Notes under the pieces: model-generated
Databases searched by the model: none
The model's input: the letters and a program-made list of their open reading frames with translations, nothing else
Told to the model about the DNA's origin: nothing
Shown: piece by piece, positions 25,837-33,065 of the stretch
How the letters are laid out: every line of letters starts with the position of its first letter
Numbering within the stretch: the stretch's first letter is position 1
Origin: AG-12 sp035531535
Lineage (GTDB): Bacteria; Chloroflexota; Dormibacteria; Aeolococcales; Bog-877
Reading direction: 5' to 3'
NCBI GenBank assembly: GCA_035531535.1
Contig: DATKSV010000164.1
Location: 10,790-74,789 of the forward strand
DNA length: 64,000 nucleotides
Position numbers and translations under genes: made by a program

Positions 25837-27996
25837 TCAGCCCACCTCGCGGGTCACCTGTTGCACGTCCCTGACCCCCTCCAGCCGTTCCAGCAGGCGG
25901 CTCAGCTCGGTCAGGCTGCTCACCTCCACCACGGTCGATATCACCGCCGTGTGGTCGCCCTCCACCTCGACCGCCGCACCGCTGAGATTCACCTTGCTCT
26001 CGGCGATGGCGGTGGCGACGTCACGAAGCAGGCCGGTGCGGTCGCGGCCCTCGATGCGCAGCCGCACCGGGTAGACCTGGCGGCTGTCGGCGTCCCACTC
26101 CACCTCCACGATCCGGCGCGGATCCCCAGCGTGCCTGATGTTCACGCACTCGTCCCGATGCACCGTGACCCCCCGGCCCCTGGTCACGTAGCCGCGGATC
26201 GGCTCCCCTGGGACCGGCTTGCAGCAGCGGGCGATGTTGGTCAGCAGGTCGCCCAGACCGGAGACGCGGACGCCGCCGCTGGGGGTCGGCCGCGACACCA
26301 GGGGGATGCTGGGTGCGGAGGCGGACTGGCCGACCGCGGCCTCCTCGCCGGCCGCCCAGCGGAGCACCACGGTGCGAGCGGCAATCTCCCCGTAACCGAT
26401 GGCCGCAAAGAAGTCGGTCAGGTCGGGGATCCGAAACTCCCGGCCCAGCTCCTGCAGGCGGGTGGGTGGGATCGCGGACAGCTGCGAGCCCCGCATTCGG
26501 CGCAGCTCGCGGTCCAGGAGCTCCTTGCCCCGGGTGACGTTCTCCTCCCGGCGCTCCCTTTTGAACCATTGCCGAATCTTCTCCCGGGCACTGCTCGTCT
26601 TGGCGAAGTTCAGCCAATCTCGGCTGGGACCGTGGCGCTCCGACCGGGTGGTCAGCACCTCGACTATGTCGCCGTTCTGGAGGCGATAGTCCAGAGGCAC
26701 CATTCGAGAGTTGGCCTTCGCGCCGAGACACCGGTGGCCCACGTCGGTGTGGATCCGGTAAGCAAAATCGATGGCGGTGGAGCCCGAAGGCAGGGAGAGA
26801 ACGTCGCCCTTGGGAGTGAAGACGAAGACCTCGTCCTGGAACACGTCCAGCTTGACGTGCTCAACAAAGCTCTCTGCGTCGAGCAGCTCCTTCTGCCACT
26901 CCAGCAGAGATCGGAGCCAGCCGAACCCCTGGTCCAACCGGTGGTTGGCCTGGGTGCCCTCCTTGTAGTGCCAGTGGGCAGCAATGCCCTCCTCGGCGGT
27001 CCGGTGCATGTCCCAGGTCCTAATCTGGATCTCCACCGGCTCAGCCCCCTCGCCCACCACGGTCGTGTGGAGCGACTGATAGCCGTTGCCCTTGGGCATC
27101 GCGACGTAGTCCTTGAAGCGACCTGGGATCGGCTTCCACAGCGAGTGCACCACTCCGAGCGCCCCGTAGCAGCCTCGGATGTCGTCGCAGATGACCCGCA
27201 GCGCCACCAGATCATAGATCTCGCCGATGGTCCTGCCGCCCTGTTGCATTTTGCGGAACACACTGGTGATGTTCTTGGGGCGGCCGACCACCTCGGCGGG
27301 GATTCCCGCCAGCTCCAGCTCCTCCCCGAGGCGCCGTCGCGCCTGGTCGAGGGCAGTCTCCCGCTGGCGGCGCTGGGAGAGGATCTCCTGCCGGACCCGC
27401 TCATAGTTCTCCTGGTCCAGGACCGAAAACGACAGGTCCTCCAGCTCGGCCTTCATCTGCCACATCCCGAGCCGGTGCGCCAGGGGCGCGTAGATGTCCA
27501 TCGTCTCCTGGGCAATTCGGCGCTGGCGTTCCTCTGGGAGCGCCGCGATCGTGCGCATGTTGTGGAGCCGGTCGGCGAGCTTGATCAGGACGACCCGCAG
27601 GTCCTCGGCCATCGCGATCAGCATTTTGCGGATGTTCTCGGCCTGGATCTGGGCCTGCGAGTGAAGTTTGATCCGGCCCAGCTTGGTGACTCCCTCCACC
27701 AGCTTTTCGACCGTGCTGCCAAACTCGGCCCGTATCTCCTCTGAGGTGACCGCCGTGTCCTCCACCACATCGTGGAGCAGAGCCGCCGCCAAGGCATCGG
27801 TGTCGAGGCGCATCTCCGCCAGCAGCTTGGTGACCGCCAGCGGGTGGCTCAGGTAGGGCTCCCCAGAGAGCCGCTTCTGACCCTCGTGAGCCTGCTCGGC
27901 AACCAGATAGGCGCGGCGCAGGAGCGCGACGTCGTCCTCGCCCAGGTAGGCGAGCGCCGGCAGCAGATCAGCGAATTGGAGTCCCAATTCAGTCAT
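25837..27996 (-). CDS. rel: Bifunctional (p)ppGpp synthetase/hydrolase, RelA/SpoT family
   Basis: 719 aa with the full Rel domain order. HD hydrolase (HEGQKRLSGEPYLSHPLAV, LLHDVVEDTAVT, LIKLADRLHNMRT) near residues 35-160. Synthetase (GRPKNITSVFRKMQ, DLVALRVICDDIRGCYGALG, PKGNGYQSLHTTVVG) near 225-345. TGS domain (VFVFTPKGDVLSLPSGSTAIDFAYRIH) near 390. C-terminal ACT (VRLRIEGRDRTGLLRDVATAIAE) near 640. The conserved HD and synthetase motifs look intact, so it should both make and degrade the alarmone. It stands upstream of hisS, a conserved neighbour pair. Confidence 0.96.
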   Translation of the reverse strand: MTELGLQFADLLPALAYLGEDDVALLRRAYLVAEQAHEGQKRLSGEPYLSHPLAVTKLLAEMRLDTDALAAALLHDVVEDTAVTSEEIRAEFGSTVEKLVEGVTKLGRIKLHSQAQIQAENIRKMLIAMAEDLRVVLIKLADRLHNMRTIAALPEERQRRIAQETMDIYAPLAHRLGMWQMKAELEDLSFSVLDQENYERVRQEILSQRRQRETALDQARRRLGEELELAGIPAEVVGRPKNITSVFRKMQQGGRTIGEIYDLVALRVICDDIRGCYGALGVVHSLWKPIPGRFKDYVAMPKGNGYQSLHTTVVGEGAEPVEIQIRTWDMHRTAEEGIAAHWHYKEGTQANHRLDQGFGWLRSLLEWQKELLDAESFVEHVKLDVFQDEVFVFTPKGDVLSLPSGSTAIDFAYRIHTDVGHRCLGAKANSRMVPLDYRLQNGDIVEVLTTRSERHGPSRDWLNFAKTSSAREKIRQWFKRERREENVTRGKELLDRELRRMRGSQLSAIPPTRLQELGREFRIPDLTDFFAAIGYGEIAARTVVLRWAAGEEAAVGQSASAPSIPLVSRPTPSGGVRVSGLGDLLTNIARCCKPVPGEPIRGYVTRGRGVTVHRDECVNIRHAGDPRRIVEVEWDADSRQVYPVRLRIEGRDRTGLLRDVATAIAESKVNLSGAAVEVEGDHTAVISTVVEVSSLTELSRLLERLEGVRDVQQVTREVG

Positions 27997-28075
27997 TCTA
28001 GTTCGAGGTCCTCAAACTCGAATTCAGGCACGACCCGCAGCGCCAGCCGAGCCTGGGCAGGATGGCCGGCCCGGC

Positions 28076-29029
28076 TCAGTGCGCCAGAGCCGCCACCAGC
28101 GCTGTGCCCAGGAAGAAGGCGAACAGGTACAGGATGGAAAACTGGAAGAGTCGGCGAGCCCAGCGCATCCCCTCGGTCTCCCGAAGCACCAGGAGGCTGA
28201 GCAAAAGGAAGGGTATCCCCAGACCTAGAGCCACCCCCAGCTCAGCCCACCCCAGCCAGAGGCCCAACGCGCAGGTGGCTGCCAGCATCACCATCCCATA
28301 GGCTAGGATTCCGGTCTTGGTCCGCCGCAGCCCGACGACAACCGGCCGCATCGGCACCGCAACTGCCTGATAGTCGCGCCGAATGATCAGAGAAAGAGCC
28401 CAGAAGTGGGGGGGAGTCCACAGGAAGATCACGGCGAACAGGGCGAGTCCCACGGGTCCTACGGTGTGGGTTACGGCAGCCCATCCGACCAACGGCGGAA
28501 CCGCCCCGGCGGCACCGCCGATCACGATGTTCTCCTTGGTGGCTCGCTTCAACCAGAAGGTGTAGACGAAGACGTAGAAGGCGCCACCTGCCAGCGACAA
28601 GCCCGCCGCCAGAGGGTTGACGTACCAGATGAAGACCGCGAACCCCGCGGCGCTGAGGATGAGGCCGAAGCCGATCGCGCGGCCAGGGGAGATCCTCCCA
28701 GCCGGCACCGGGCGGTTACGGGTCCGGCCCATAACCGCATCGATATCCCGATCGAACCAGCAGTTGATGGCCGAGGCGCCGCCTGAGGCCAGGGCTCCTC
28801 CCACCAGGGCCGCCAGGCTGAGTTCCCAACCAGGCCAGCCACGAGCCGCTACCACCATCGCCAGAAATTCGGTGACCAAGAGCAGGCTCATGACCCCGGG
28901 CTTGGTAAGGCTTAGGTAGTCAGCCAGGGTTCCTCGGAGTGACGAGGAACGGGCCCCCGGCGCCGACCGGCCTGACATGGACTCAGGCAGAATCGGGTCG
29001 GCCACCCCAATCGTGCCACCGTCAATCAT
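28076..29029 (-). CDS. ctaB: Protoheme IX farnesyltransferase (heme O synthase)
   Basis: 317 aa, about nine hydrophobic segments. UbiA-family aspartate motifs: NCWFDRDIDAVMGRTRNRPVP (about residue 110) and the second loop near WLKRATKENIVIGGAAGAVPPLVGW. This enzyme farnesylates heme B to heme O for aa3/bo-type oxidases. The first 30 residues before DYLSLTKPGVM are not conserved. AGGAGG lies 20 nt upstream of the ATG, a long spacing; an in-frame ATC four codons earlier is better spaced but would be an unusual start. No other oxidase gene is near. Confidence 0.93.
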   Translation of the reverse strand: MIDGGTIGVADPILPESMSGRSAPGARSSSLRGTLADYLSLTKPGVMSLLLVTEFLAMVVAARGWPGWELSLAALVGGALASGGASAINCWFDRDIDAVMGRTRNRPVPAGRISPGRAIGFGLILSAAGFAVFIWYVNPLAAGLSLAGGAFYVFVYTFWLKRATKENIVIGGAAGAVPPLVGWAAVTHTVGPVGLALFAVIFLWTPPHFWALSLIIRRDYQAVAVPMRPVVVGLRRTKTGILAYGMVMLAATCALGLWLGWAELGVALGLGIPFLLLSLLVLRETEGMRWARRLFQFSILYLFAFFLGTALVAALAH

Positions 29030-29409
29030 CGACCCCGCGATGTGGGCAACCTCCTACTGACTTCCTAACAGGACGCGAAACTGGCGCTCCAGCTCGCCCA
29101 CACCCGCTGAACGAATAGCTCAGATGATACGGCGGCCCATCTCCACGCGGCTTGGAGAAGACCTTGGAGACGCTGCCACCGCCACGGCCTGACACCTGGC
29201 TTGGAGCAGCCAGGGCACGAACGTTCCCGGGGACCGGCTGCCCAAGGGCGTGGCGCCATGAGCCATGGCACCTTTGCTGTGACCCAGAAATGAACATCGA
29301 GCCTCACCCCCCGCCCCAGAGGAATGAACGAGACGCTGGCAGAGCCAGACCAGCAGCAGCTAATGGGCCGGAGTCAACCCCGGGGCGCTAGCGTCCGCCT
29401 GGGGGCCAG
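29030..29409. other. Gap, no gene recognised
   Basis: 380 nt between heme O synthase and the PRC-barrel gene. Short frames on both strands (for example plus 29152-29391) are Pro/Arg/Ala-rich without ribosome-binding sites and look like chance. The left part should contain the ctaB promoter. I see no hairpin with a T-run. Confidence 0.4.
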
Positions 29410-29772
29410 CTAGCGGCGCACCAGCCTCCTCCCGCTCTCTGTGGCAGCCGGTTGATACTCAAGGCCGTAGTACTTGAACACCCGCTCCTCGTCAGTCGGG
29501 GAGAGTTCACCGCCCGGTTCAAGCTGCGGCGCGTTGCTGACCTCGGTCTTGTACCGGGCCACCTCCAGGTAGCCCTGGCCAAGAGACGCCTTCTCGGTGG
29601 GGACGAAAGTCAAGTGCTTCCCGAACAGCCCAGTGTGGACGGTCACAAACAGCGGCTCGTCCGTCTCGGCGTCGAAGTACACGTCCTCCAGCTTCCCGAT
29701 CCGCGCTTGGTCAGGGTCGACCACCTCGCTGCCTTCCCACTGCCGAATATTCTCTAGTGCCATGATGCTCAA
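29410..29772 (-). CDS. PRC-barrel domain protein
   Basis: About 117-120 aa. The PRC-barrel reads RQWEGSEVVDPDQARIGKLEDVYFDAETDEPLFVTVHTG, continuing FVPTEKASLGQGYLEVARYKTEV; the tail ends in EERVFKYYGLEYQP, common in soil-bacterial PRC-barrel proteins. AGGAGG stands four nt before TTG at 29772 and 13 nt before ATG at 29763, so either start is possible. The role is unknown; such proteins are often near stress or membrane genes, and the next gene upstream is a tiny membrane protein. Confidence 0.85.
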   Translation of the reverse strand: MSIMALENIRQWEGSEVVDPDQARIGKLEDVYFDAETDEPLFVTVHTGLFGKHLTFVPTEKASLGQGYLEVARYKTEVSNAPQLEPGGELSPTDEERVFKYYGLEYQPAATESGRRLVRR

Positions 29773-29905
29773 TCTCCCTCCTCAGGCCAGATCCTCCAGC
29801 CGCCAGCGTAGAGCGTAAGCCAGCCACCAGTAGACGATAGCGTGGCGGCCGGCAGAGAGCGAGCCAACGGGAGCCCCTCCAGATCAGCGGCGCCCGGGCG
29901 GTGCC

Positions 29906-30061
29906 TCAGAAGTAGTGACGACGCCCACCTACGGAATGCCCCATGCTGCCCATGACCCAGAGAGCGAGTCCGATCAAGAGCAGGATCACCCCGATGGTCC
30001 AGAGCAACGGAATGCTCAAGACGAAACCTATGATGAGCAAGACCACTCCGAATACGATCAT
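29906..30061 (-). CDS. 51-aa two-helix membrane protein (DUF6131-like)
   Basis: ATG at 30061 has GGAGGT six nt upstream. The peptide starts MIVFGVVLLIIGFVLSIPLL, has a second helix TIGVILLLIGLALWVMG, then a His/Arg-rich tail SVGGRRHYF. Small actinobacterial-type membrane proteins of this pattern exist, but no function is established. It lies 133 nt upstream of the PRC-barrel gene on the same strand. The hydrophobic pattern and ribosome-binding site make it credible despite its length. Confidence 0.8.
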   Translation of the reverse strand: MIVFGVVLLIIGFVLSIPLLWTIGVILLLIGLALWVMGSMGHSVGGRRHYF

Positions 30062-30249
30062 GTAGGTACCTCCATTTGAACCGCGCTGGCATGGCCAATG
30101 GCAGACCGGCTCGCCGACCGTGCCACGATCTACAGGTGTCTATCGCCCAGCCCGCTCAATAGTTACCTCGGAGCCCGACCGCGCAGTCTCGCGCCGCAAG
30201 CGCCTGGGCCGACAATGGACTCTGCAACGCTCTAAACACGGAAGCGGCC

Positions 30250-30770
30250 CGGTGGGGCGCGACCCCGCGTGACCGCCACCCCCGAGCCACGTTCGACTAC
30301 CTGGCCACCAGCGGAGGGAGGCCGGCCCACCAGAACCTTCACCTGATCGGCCCCGCGGGGACTGGGCAATCCCACTTGCTGGTGGGACCGAGCCGTGCCA
30401 CTGCGGGTGCCCATCACCCGTTCCCCACCGCCGCCACGGTGAGTACCCTCTGCTGGCGCGGGCGGCCAACTCCAGGGGCAAAGTCACCGATCAACTCCTG
30501 CTGTCCTGACCGGGCATCGGGATGGGCTTGGCTTCGCTCATCTCGACCGGACCAGCTCCCGAACCAGGTTCCGGTTCGTGGCCGCCGCCCAGCAGTGGCG
30601 CGGCATGACGGGTCCCAGCCACGGGCCATTTGGCCAGGCGGGGCACTTGCTGTCCGAGCCGACGAACGCCGTCTCCATGATGGACCCTGCCCCGTTATCC
30701 CACGCTCATTGTCACCGGCGCCACTTCGTCTCGGGTCCGGCCGGCCCATACCACAGACGCGCCTGCCCAG
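30250..30770 (+). pseudogene. Degenerate IstB (IS21-family transposition helper ATPase)
   Basis: Pieces of IstB are readable in two frames. In the first, at 30334-30390, is NLHLIGPAGTGQSHLLVG, the IstB P-loop with its lysine changed to Gln (codon 30367-30369), followed by FPTAATVSTL, matching the usual FxTAADLVxxL. A later frame (from 30569) gives FRFVAAAQQWRGMTGPSHGP and EPTNAVSMMDPAPLSHAHCH, matching the IstB C-terminal half. Frameshifts and stops separate them. No IstA partner or terminal inverted repeats were found. It is a decayed insertion-sequence remnant. Confidence 0.78.
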
Positions 30771-30956
30771 CTCCCTACCAGTCCCGAACCAGTGCGGGCC
30801 CCTGGAGTGGCCCTATGGGAATAGACAGGTACAGGGCTGGACTAACCTCAGTGGATAGGTCGTAGTCGTAGCGGGGATGGCGGTCCGTCCTTCCGGGGCA
30901 ACTCCAGCTCGCCCGTGCGGCGCTTGGCCCGGATGGCTAACTCGGCAGCTTGGCCC

Positions 30957-31021
30957 TCAGCCGGGCCTCAGCGAGTCTGACGCCAACTCGCCGGATTTGA
31001 CGCCAACCTTGACGCCAACCG
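30957..31021 (-). pseudogene. Integrase C-terminal tail-like fragment
   Basis: On the minus strand this short frame reads PVGVKVGVKSGELASDSLRP then stop. GVK-GVK-type tails are seen at the end of the intact integrase here (GVKTGVN). An in-frame TGA stands just upstream and the integrase body is missing. It probably marks an older integrase at the same tRNA site; the evidence is a short motif only. Confidence 0.35.
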
Positions 31022-31068
31022 GAATGAATCGAAGTGGGGTTCAGCGGCACTAGCTGAGTTCAGATTAG

Positions 31069-31112
31069 GGAGCCGACGGTCAGATTCGAACTGACGGCCA
31101 GCTGTTTACAAA
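31069..31112. repeat. Left attachment site (copy of tRNA-Thr 3' half)
   Basis: 44 bp identical to 36965-37008. It covers the tRNA T-arm, variable loop and anticodon arm up to the anticodon loop. The sequences diverge on both sides of the repeat. No functional tRNA is formed here, since the D-arm and 5' acceptor are missing. It is the element-distal copy left by integration. Confidence 0.92.
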
Positions 31113-31415
31113 TCCGAAAACAACTGTTCGCCAGCGTGCGTCAGCGACCATTCCGAACTCAAATCGGGAGCGCGAACAGCCCGGGTGTTCGCCTATGACC
31201 GCCTATGACCGCCCCAGCTGGGGTCAAAAATGGGGTCAGCCGCGTCCTGATACATCCCACCTGCTGGCCATCTGTAGAGACACTGCCCAAGTCCGAGACC
31301 GTTGGTCTTGAGGTCCGCACCACTGGAGTGGTCCGTAGCGTGTCGACGGGGCACTGGAGTGCCGAGCGGGCTGGCACGTCCAACCTTCCGCGCATGGGTC
31401 CCCTCGAACGCCCGA
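31113..31415. other. Left end of the element: palindrome, tandem decamers, integrase-tail motif
   Basis: No gene. A 7-bp inverted repeat GCGAACA/TGTTCGC lies at 31172-31178 and 31186-31192. The decamer GCCTATGACC is repeated in tandem at 31191-31210; these could be arm-type integrase sites or an excisionase site. A plus-strand stretch from about 31213 encodes AGVKNGVS, similar to the integrase tail GVKTGVN. The antitoxin gene ends at 31416 on the minus strand. Confidence 0.45.
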
Positions 31416-31778
31416 TCAGGTTCTTCTGGCCAAGGAGTCGACGGCCGCCTCCACAGCGGCGTGGTGTCGACGCACCATGGCCCGGACCTCCTCAGGCGAT
31501 TCCGACCCGTGGACCTCCTCCGCTGCCAACCTATCGAGCACCCACTCGCGAACTAGCTGAGTCGCGCCGGTACCCCGCCGCTGGGCAACGGTGCGGAGTC
31601 GAGCGACGGTTTGACGGTCAAGTCGGGTCGAGAATGTCACGGTCAGCAGACCATTAGGCTCTGGATCGGGCGCGAAGGGAAGTTCTGAGAGGTCGTGTGT
31701 CTCCAACCACTCATCCGCCTCGGCATCATCGCTAAAGCTCGGAATCTCCTGGGCACGCAGCGTGGGTTCAGTCTTCAT
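31416..31778 (-). CDS. BrnA/CopG-type antitoxin
   Basis: 120 aa. An acidic N-terminus (EIPSFSDDAEADEWLETHDLSELPF) resembles the BrnA region that contacts the toxin. A ribbon-helix-helix motif follows: LTVTFSTRLDRQTVARLRTVAQRRGTGATQLVREWVLDRL (about residues 45-88). An additional C-terminal helix ends in EAAVDSLARRT. ATG overlaps the toxin stop (ATGA), with toxin first, the usual brnT-brnA order. The protein should neutralise the toxin and repress the pair through the palindrome upstream. Confidence 0.8.
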   Translation of the reverse strand: MKTEPTLRAQEIPSFSDDAEADEWLETHDLSELPFAPDPEPNGLLTVTFSTRLDRQTVARLRTVAQRRGTGATQLVREWVLDRLAAEEVHGSESPEEVRAMVRRHHAAVEAAVDSLARRT

Positions 31779-32035
31779 CTGCTCCTCCGGAATCGGCGTC
31801 TCTCAGCCTCGGTCATCGGCCGTGCCGTGATGGGAATCACCAGCCCTCCTCGATGCACGTAGATGGCCACAAGGTAGCGGCCAGCAGCAGAGCGTCCCAA
31901 GGCGACCATGGAACCGGTCCGTCCGCGGGCGAGCAACCGCCCAGGGTCGACGAGCACATCTTCGAATTCTTCGGGACTGACACCATGGCGTGATACGTGC
32001 TCCTCAGATTGCTGACTCCAGGCCACTTCGAGCAC
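31775..32035 (-). CDS. BrnT-like toxin of a type II toxin-antitoxin pair
   Basis: 86 aa from GTG at 32035 (MLEVAWSQQSEEHVSRHGVSPEEFEDVL). The family pattern is W-x(8)-HGVSxEE, then ALGRSAAGRYLVAIYVHRGG and PITARPMTEAERRRFRR. BrnT proteins are RelE-fold ribonucleases that stop translation. The frame stays open to 32089 but that extension crosses the palindrome and probable promoter, so I prefer the internal GTG, which lies at the expected transcription start. Carried by the integrative element, it probably stabilises it. Confidence 0.8.
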   Translation of the reverse strand: MLEVAWSQQSEEHVSRHGVSPEEFEDVLVDPGRLLARGRTGSMVALGRSAAGRYLVAIYVHRGGLVIPITARPMTEAERRRFRRSR

Positions 32036-32041
32036 AGCCGT

Positions 32042-32062
32042 AATGTAGCACAGCGGTGCTAC
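32042..32062 (-). promoter_or_regulatory. Operator palindrome and probable -10 box of the toxin-antitoxin pair
   Basis: A perfect inverted repeat GTAGCAC (32045-32051) / GTGCTAC (32056-32062) with a 4-nt spacer overlaps TACATT (32047-32042 on the minus strand), a good -10 hexamer. Six nt separate it from the GTG at 32035, so the mRNA may be leaderless. A ribbon-helix-helix antitoxin bound here would block transcription. No clear -35 box is seen. Confidence 0.55.
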
Positions 32063-32411
32063 GGCGCCGTGCATCGGGCCCTTCCCCACGATGCCTCAGG
32101 CGCAGATCCAAACGAAGCAACGTGGCTTATGCCTGGGAACCACCCTCACCGGGTGTAGCGGGCGGCGAGTCACCTCGCCTCGCGCCGGACGGGATGGGTC
32201 ACCCGACTGGAGTCCAGCACCTGCCACCGCCGACCGTCCGGAAGACCACGTCGGTAGCGGATGACCCACCGGGCTCACCGACGAAACCAACGAGCGCCCA
32301 GCCGCTGGCCGCCCCTGCGAAGGCGCCTAGCCGACAGTCCGGGCCGGATGGGCAGGACGGTCGTGCTACGGGGCGCCAACTGCCTGTCGGCTGCCGGGCC
32401 TCTCAGGCTGG
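32063..32411. other. Gap inside the element, no gene recognised
   Basis: About 350 nt upstream of the toxin and downstream of the acetyltransferase. The longest frame (plus, 32056-32415) is Pro/Ser/Arg-rich with no ribosome-binding site or family resemblance. Promoter elements for the toxin pair may lie in the left part. Confidence 0.35.
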
Positions 32412-33065
32412 CTAGGGCTCGAGGGGCAGGCGGTACAGCGTCCTGGTTGTCCCGGATCTTTGAAGCTGGCCGTCCGCGGTGAAACCCAACTTCTCCAGTA
32501 CCCGGATCGACGCCAAGTTCGCCGGCTCCGCCGTCGCTACGAGGCTCTCGCTGAGATGACTGTCCCGAGCGAGCTCCGCCAACCGTCGCGCGAGGGCGGT
32601 CCCGAGGCCCCTGCCCCACCACATGGGTCGCAAGGAGAAGGCCACATCGACCTCAGGCCGACCTGGAAGCGTGCGGCACTGGAGGGCAACTCGACCTACC
32701 GGCTCGCCACGAGCGCTCTTGACAAGGTAAATGCCTAACCCATGCCTGTCCCAGTGCTCCAGGTCATAGTTGAGATCGGCTGCCGTGGCGTCGCGATCTC
32801 GCACACCACCGAGAGTCTCCATGACCCGTGGGTCCGAGTCGACTCTCCGCAAATCCTCCAGATCGGTGGACTGGACCCGGCGCGCGACCAACCCTGACAC
32901 GGTGAACTCTTCAGGCAACGAGGGACTCACCACCTCTTCCGGCTCAGCATCCCAAACTTCAGCGCTCCATCGTAGTCGGACTTGCTCACGCGCCGGTGTT
33001 CGGCCACCCGAGATCCCCAGACTCCGTCTCAAACCCCTGGCAGAGAAAGCAGGGTACCCCGCCAC
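32412..33065 (-). CDS. GNAT-family acetyltransferase (RimJ/RimL-like)
   Basis: Up to 217 aa. The GNAT core starts VSGLVARRVQSTDLEDLRRVDSDPRVMETLGG and includes VDVAFSLRPMWWGRGLGTALARRLAELA, the acetyl-CoA loop (RGLGTA), then ASIRVLEKLGFTADGQL. The start is unsure: GTG at 33065 has GGAGG six nt upstream but overlaps the lipoprotein gene by 37 nt; GTG at 32933 or 32930 would begin just before the domain. RimJ/RimL-like proteins acetylate protein N-termini or small molecules; the substrate is unknown. Confidence 0.85.
   Translation of the reverse strand: MAGYPAFSARGLRRSLGISGGRTPAREQVRLRWSAEVWDAEPEEVVSPSLPEEFTVSGLVARRVQSTDLEDLRRVDSDPRVMETLGGVRDRDATAADLNYDLEHWDRHGLGIYLVKSARGEPVGRVALQCRTLPGRPEVDVAFSLRPMWWGRGLGTALARRLAELARDSHLSESLVATAEPANLASIRVLEKLGFTADGQLQRSGTTRTLYRLPLEP

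Noticed and set aside
29027..29041. ATC start for heme O synthase
   Set aside because: An in-frame ATC is better spaced from AGGAGG than the ATG, but the ATG gives a complete protein and ATC starts are rare.
31205..31657. 150-aa plus-strand frame near attL
   Set aside because: Beyond the short integrase-tail-like start it runs antisense through the antitoxin gene and resembles nothing.
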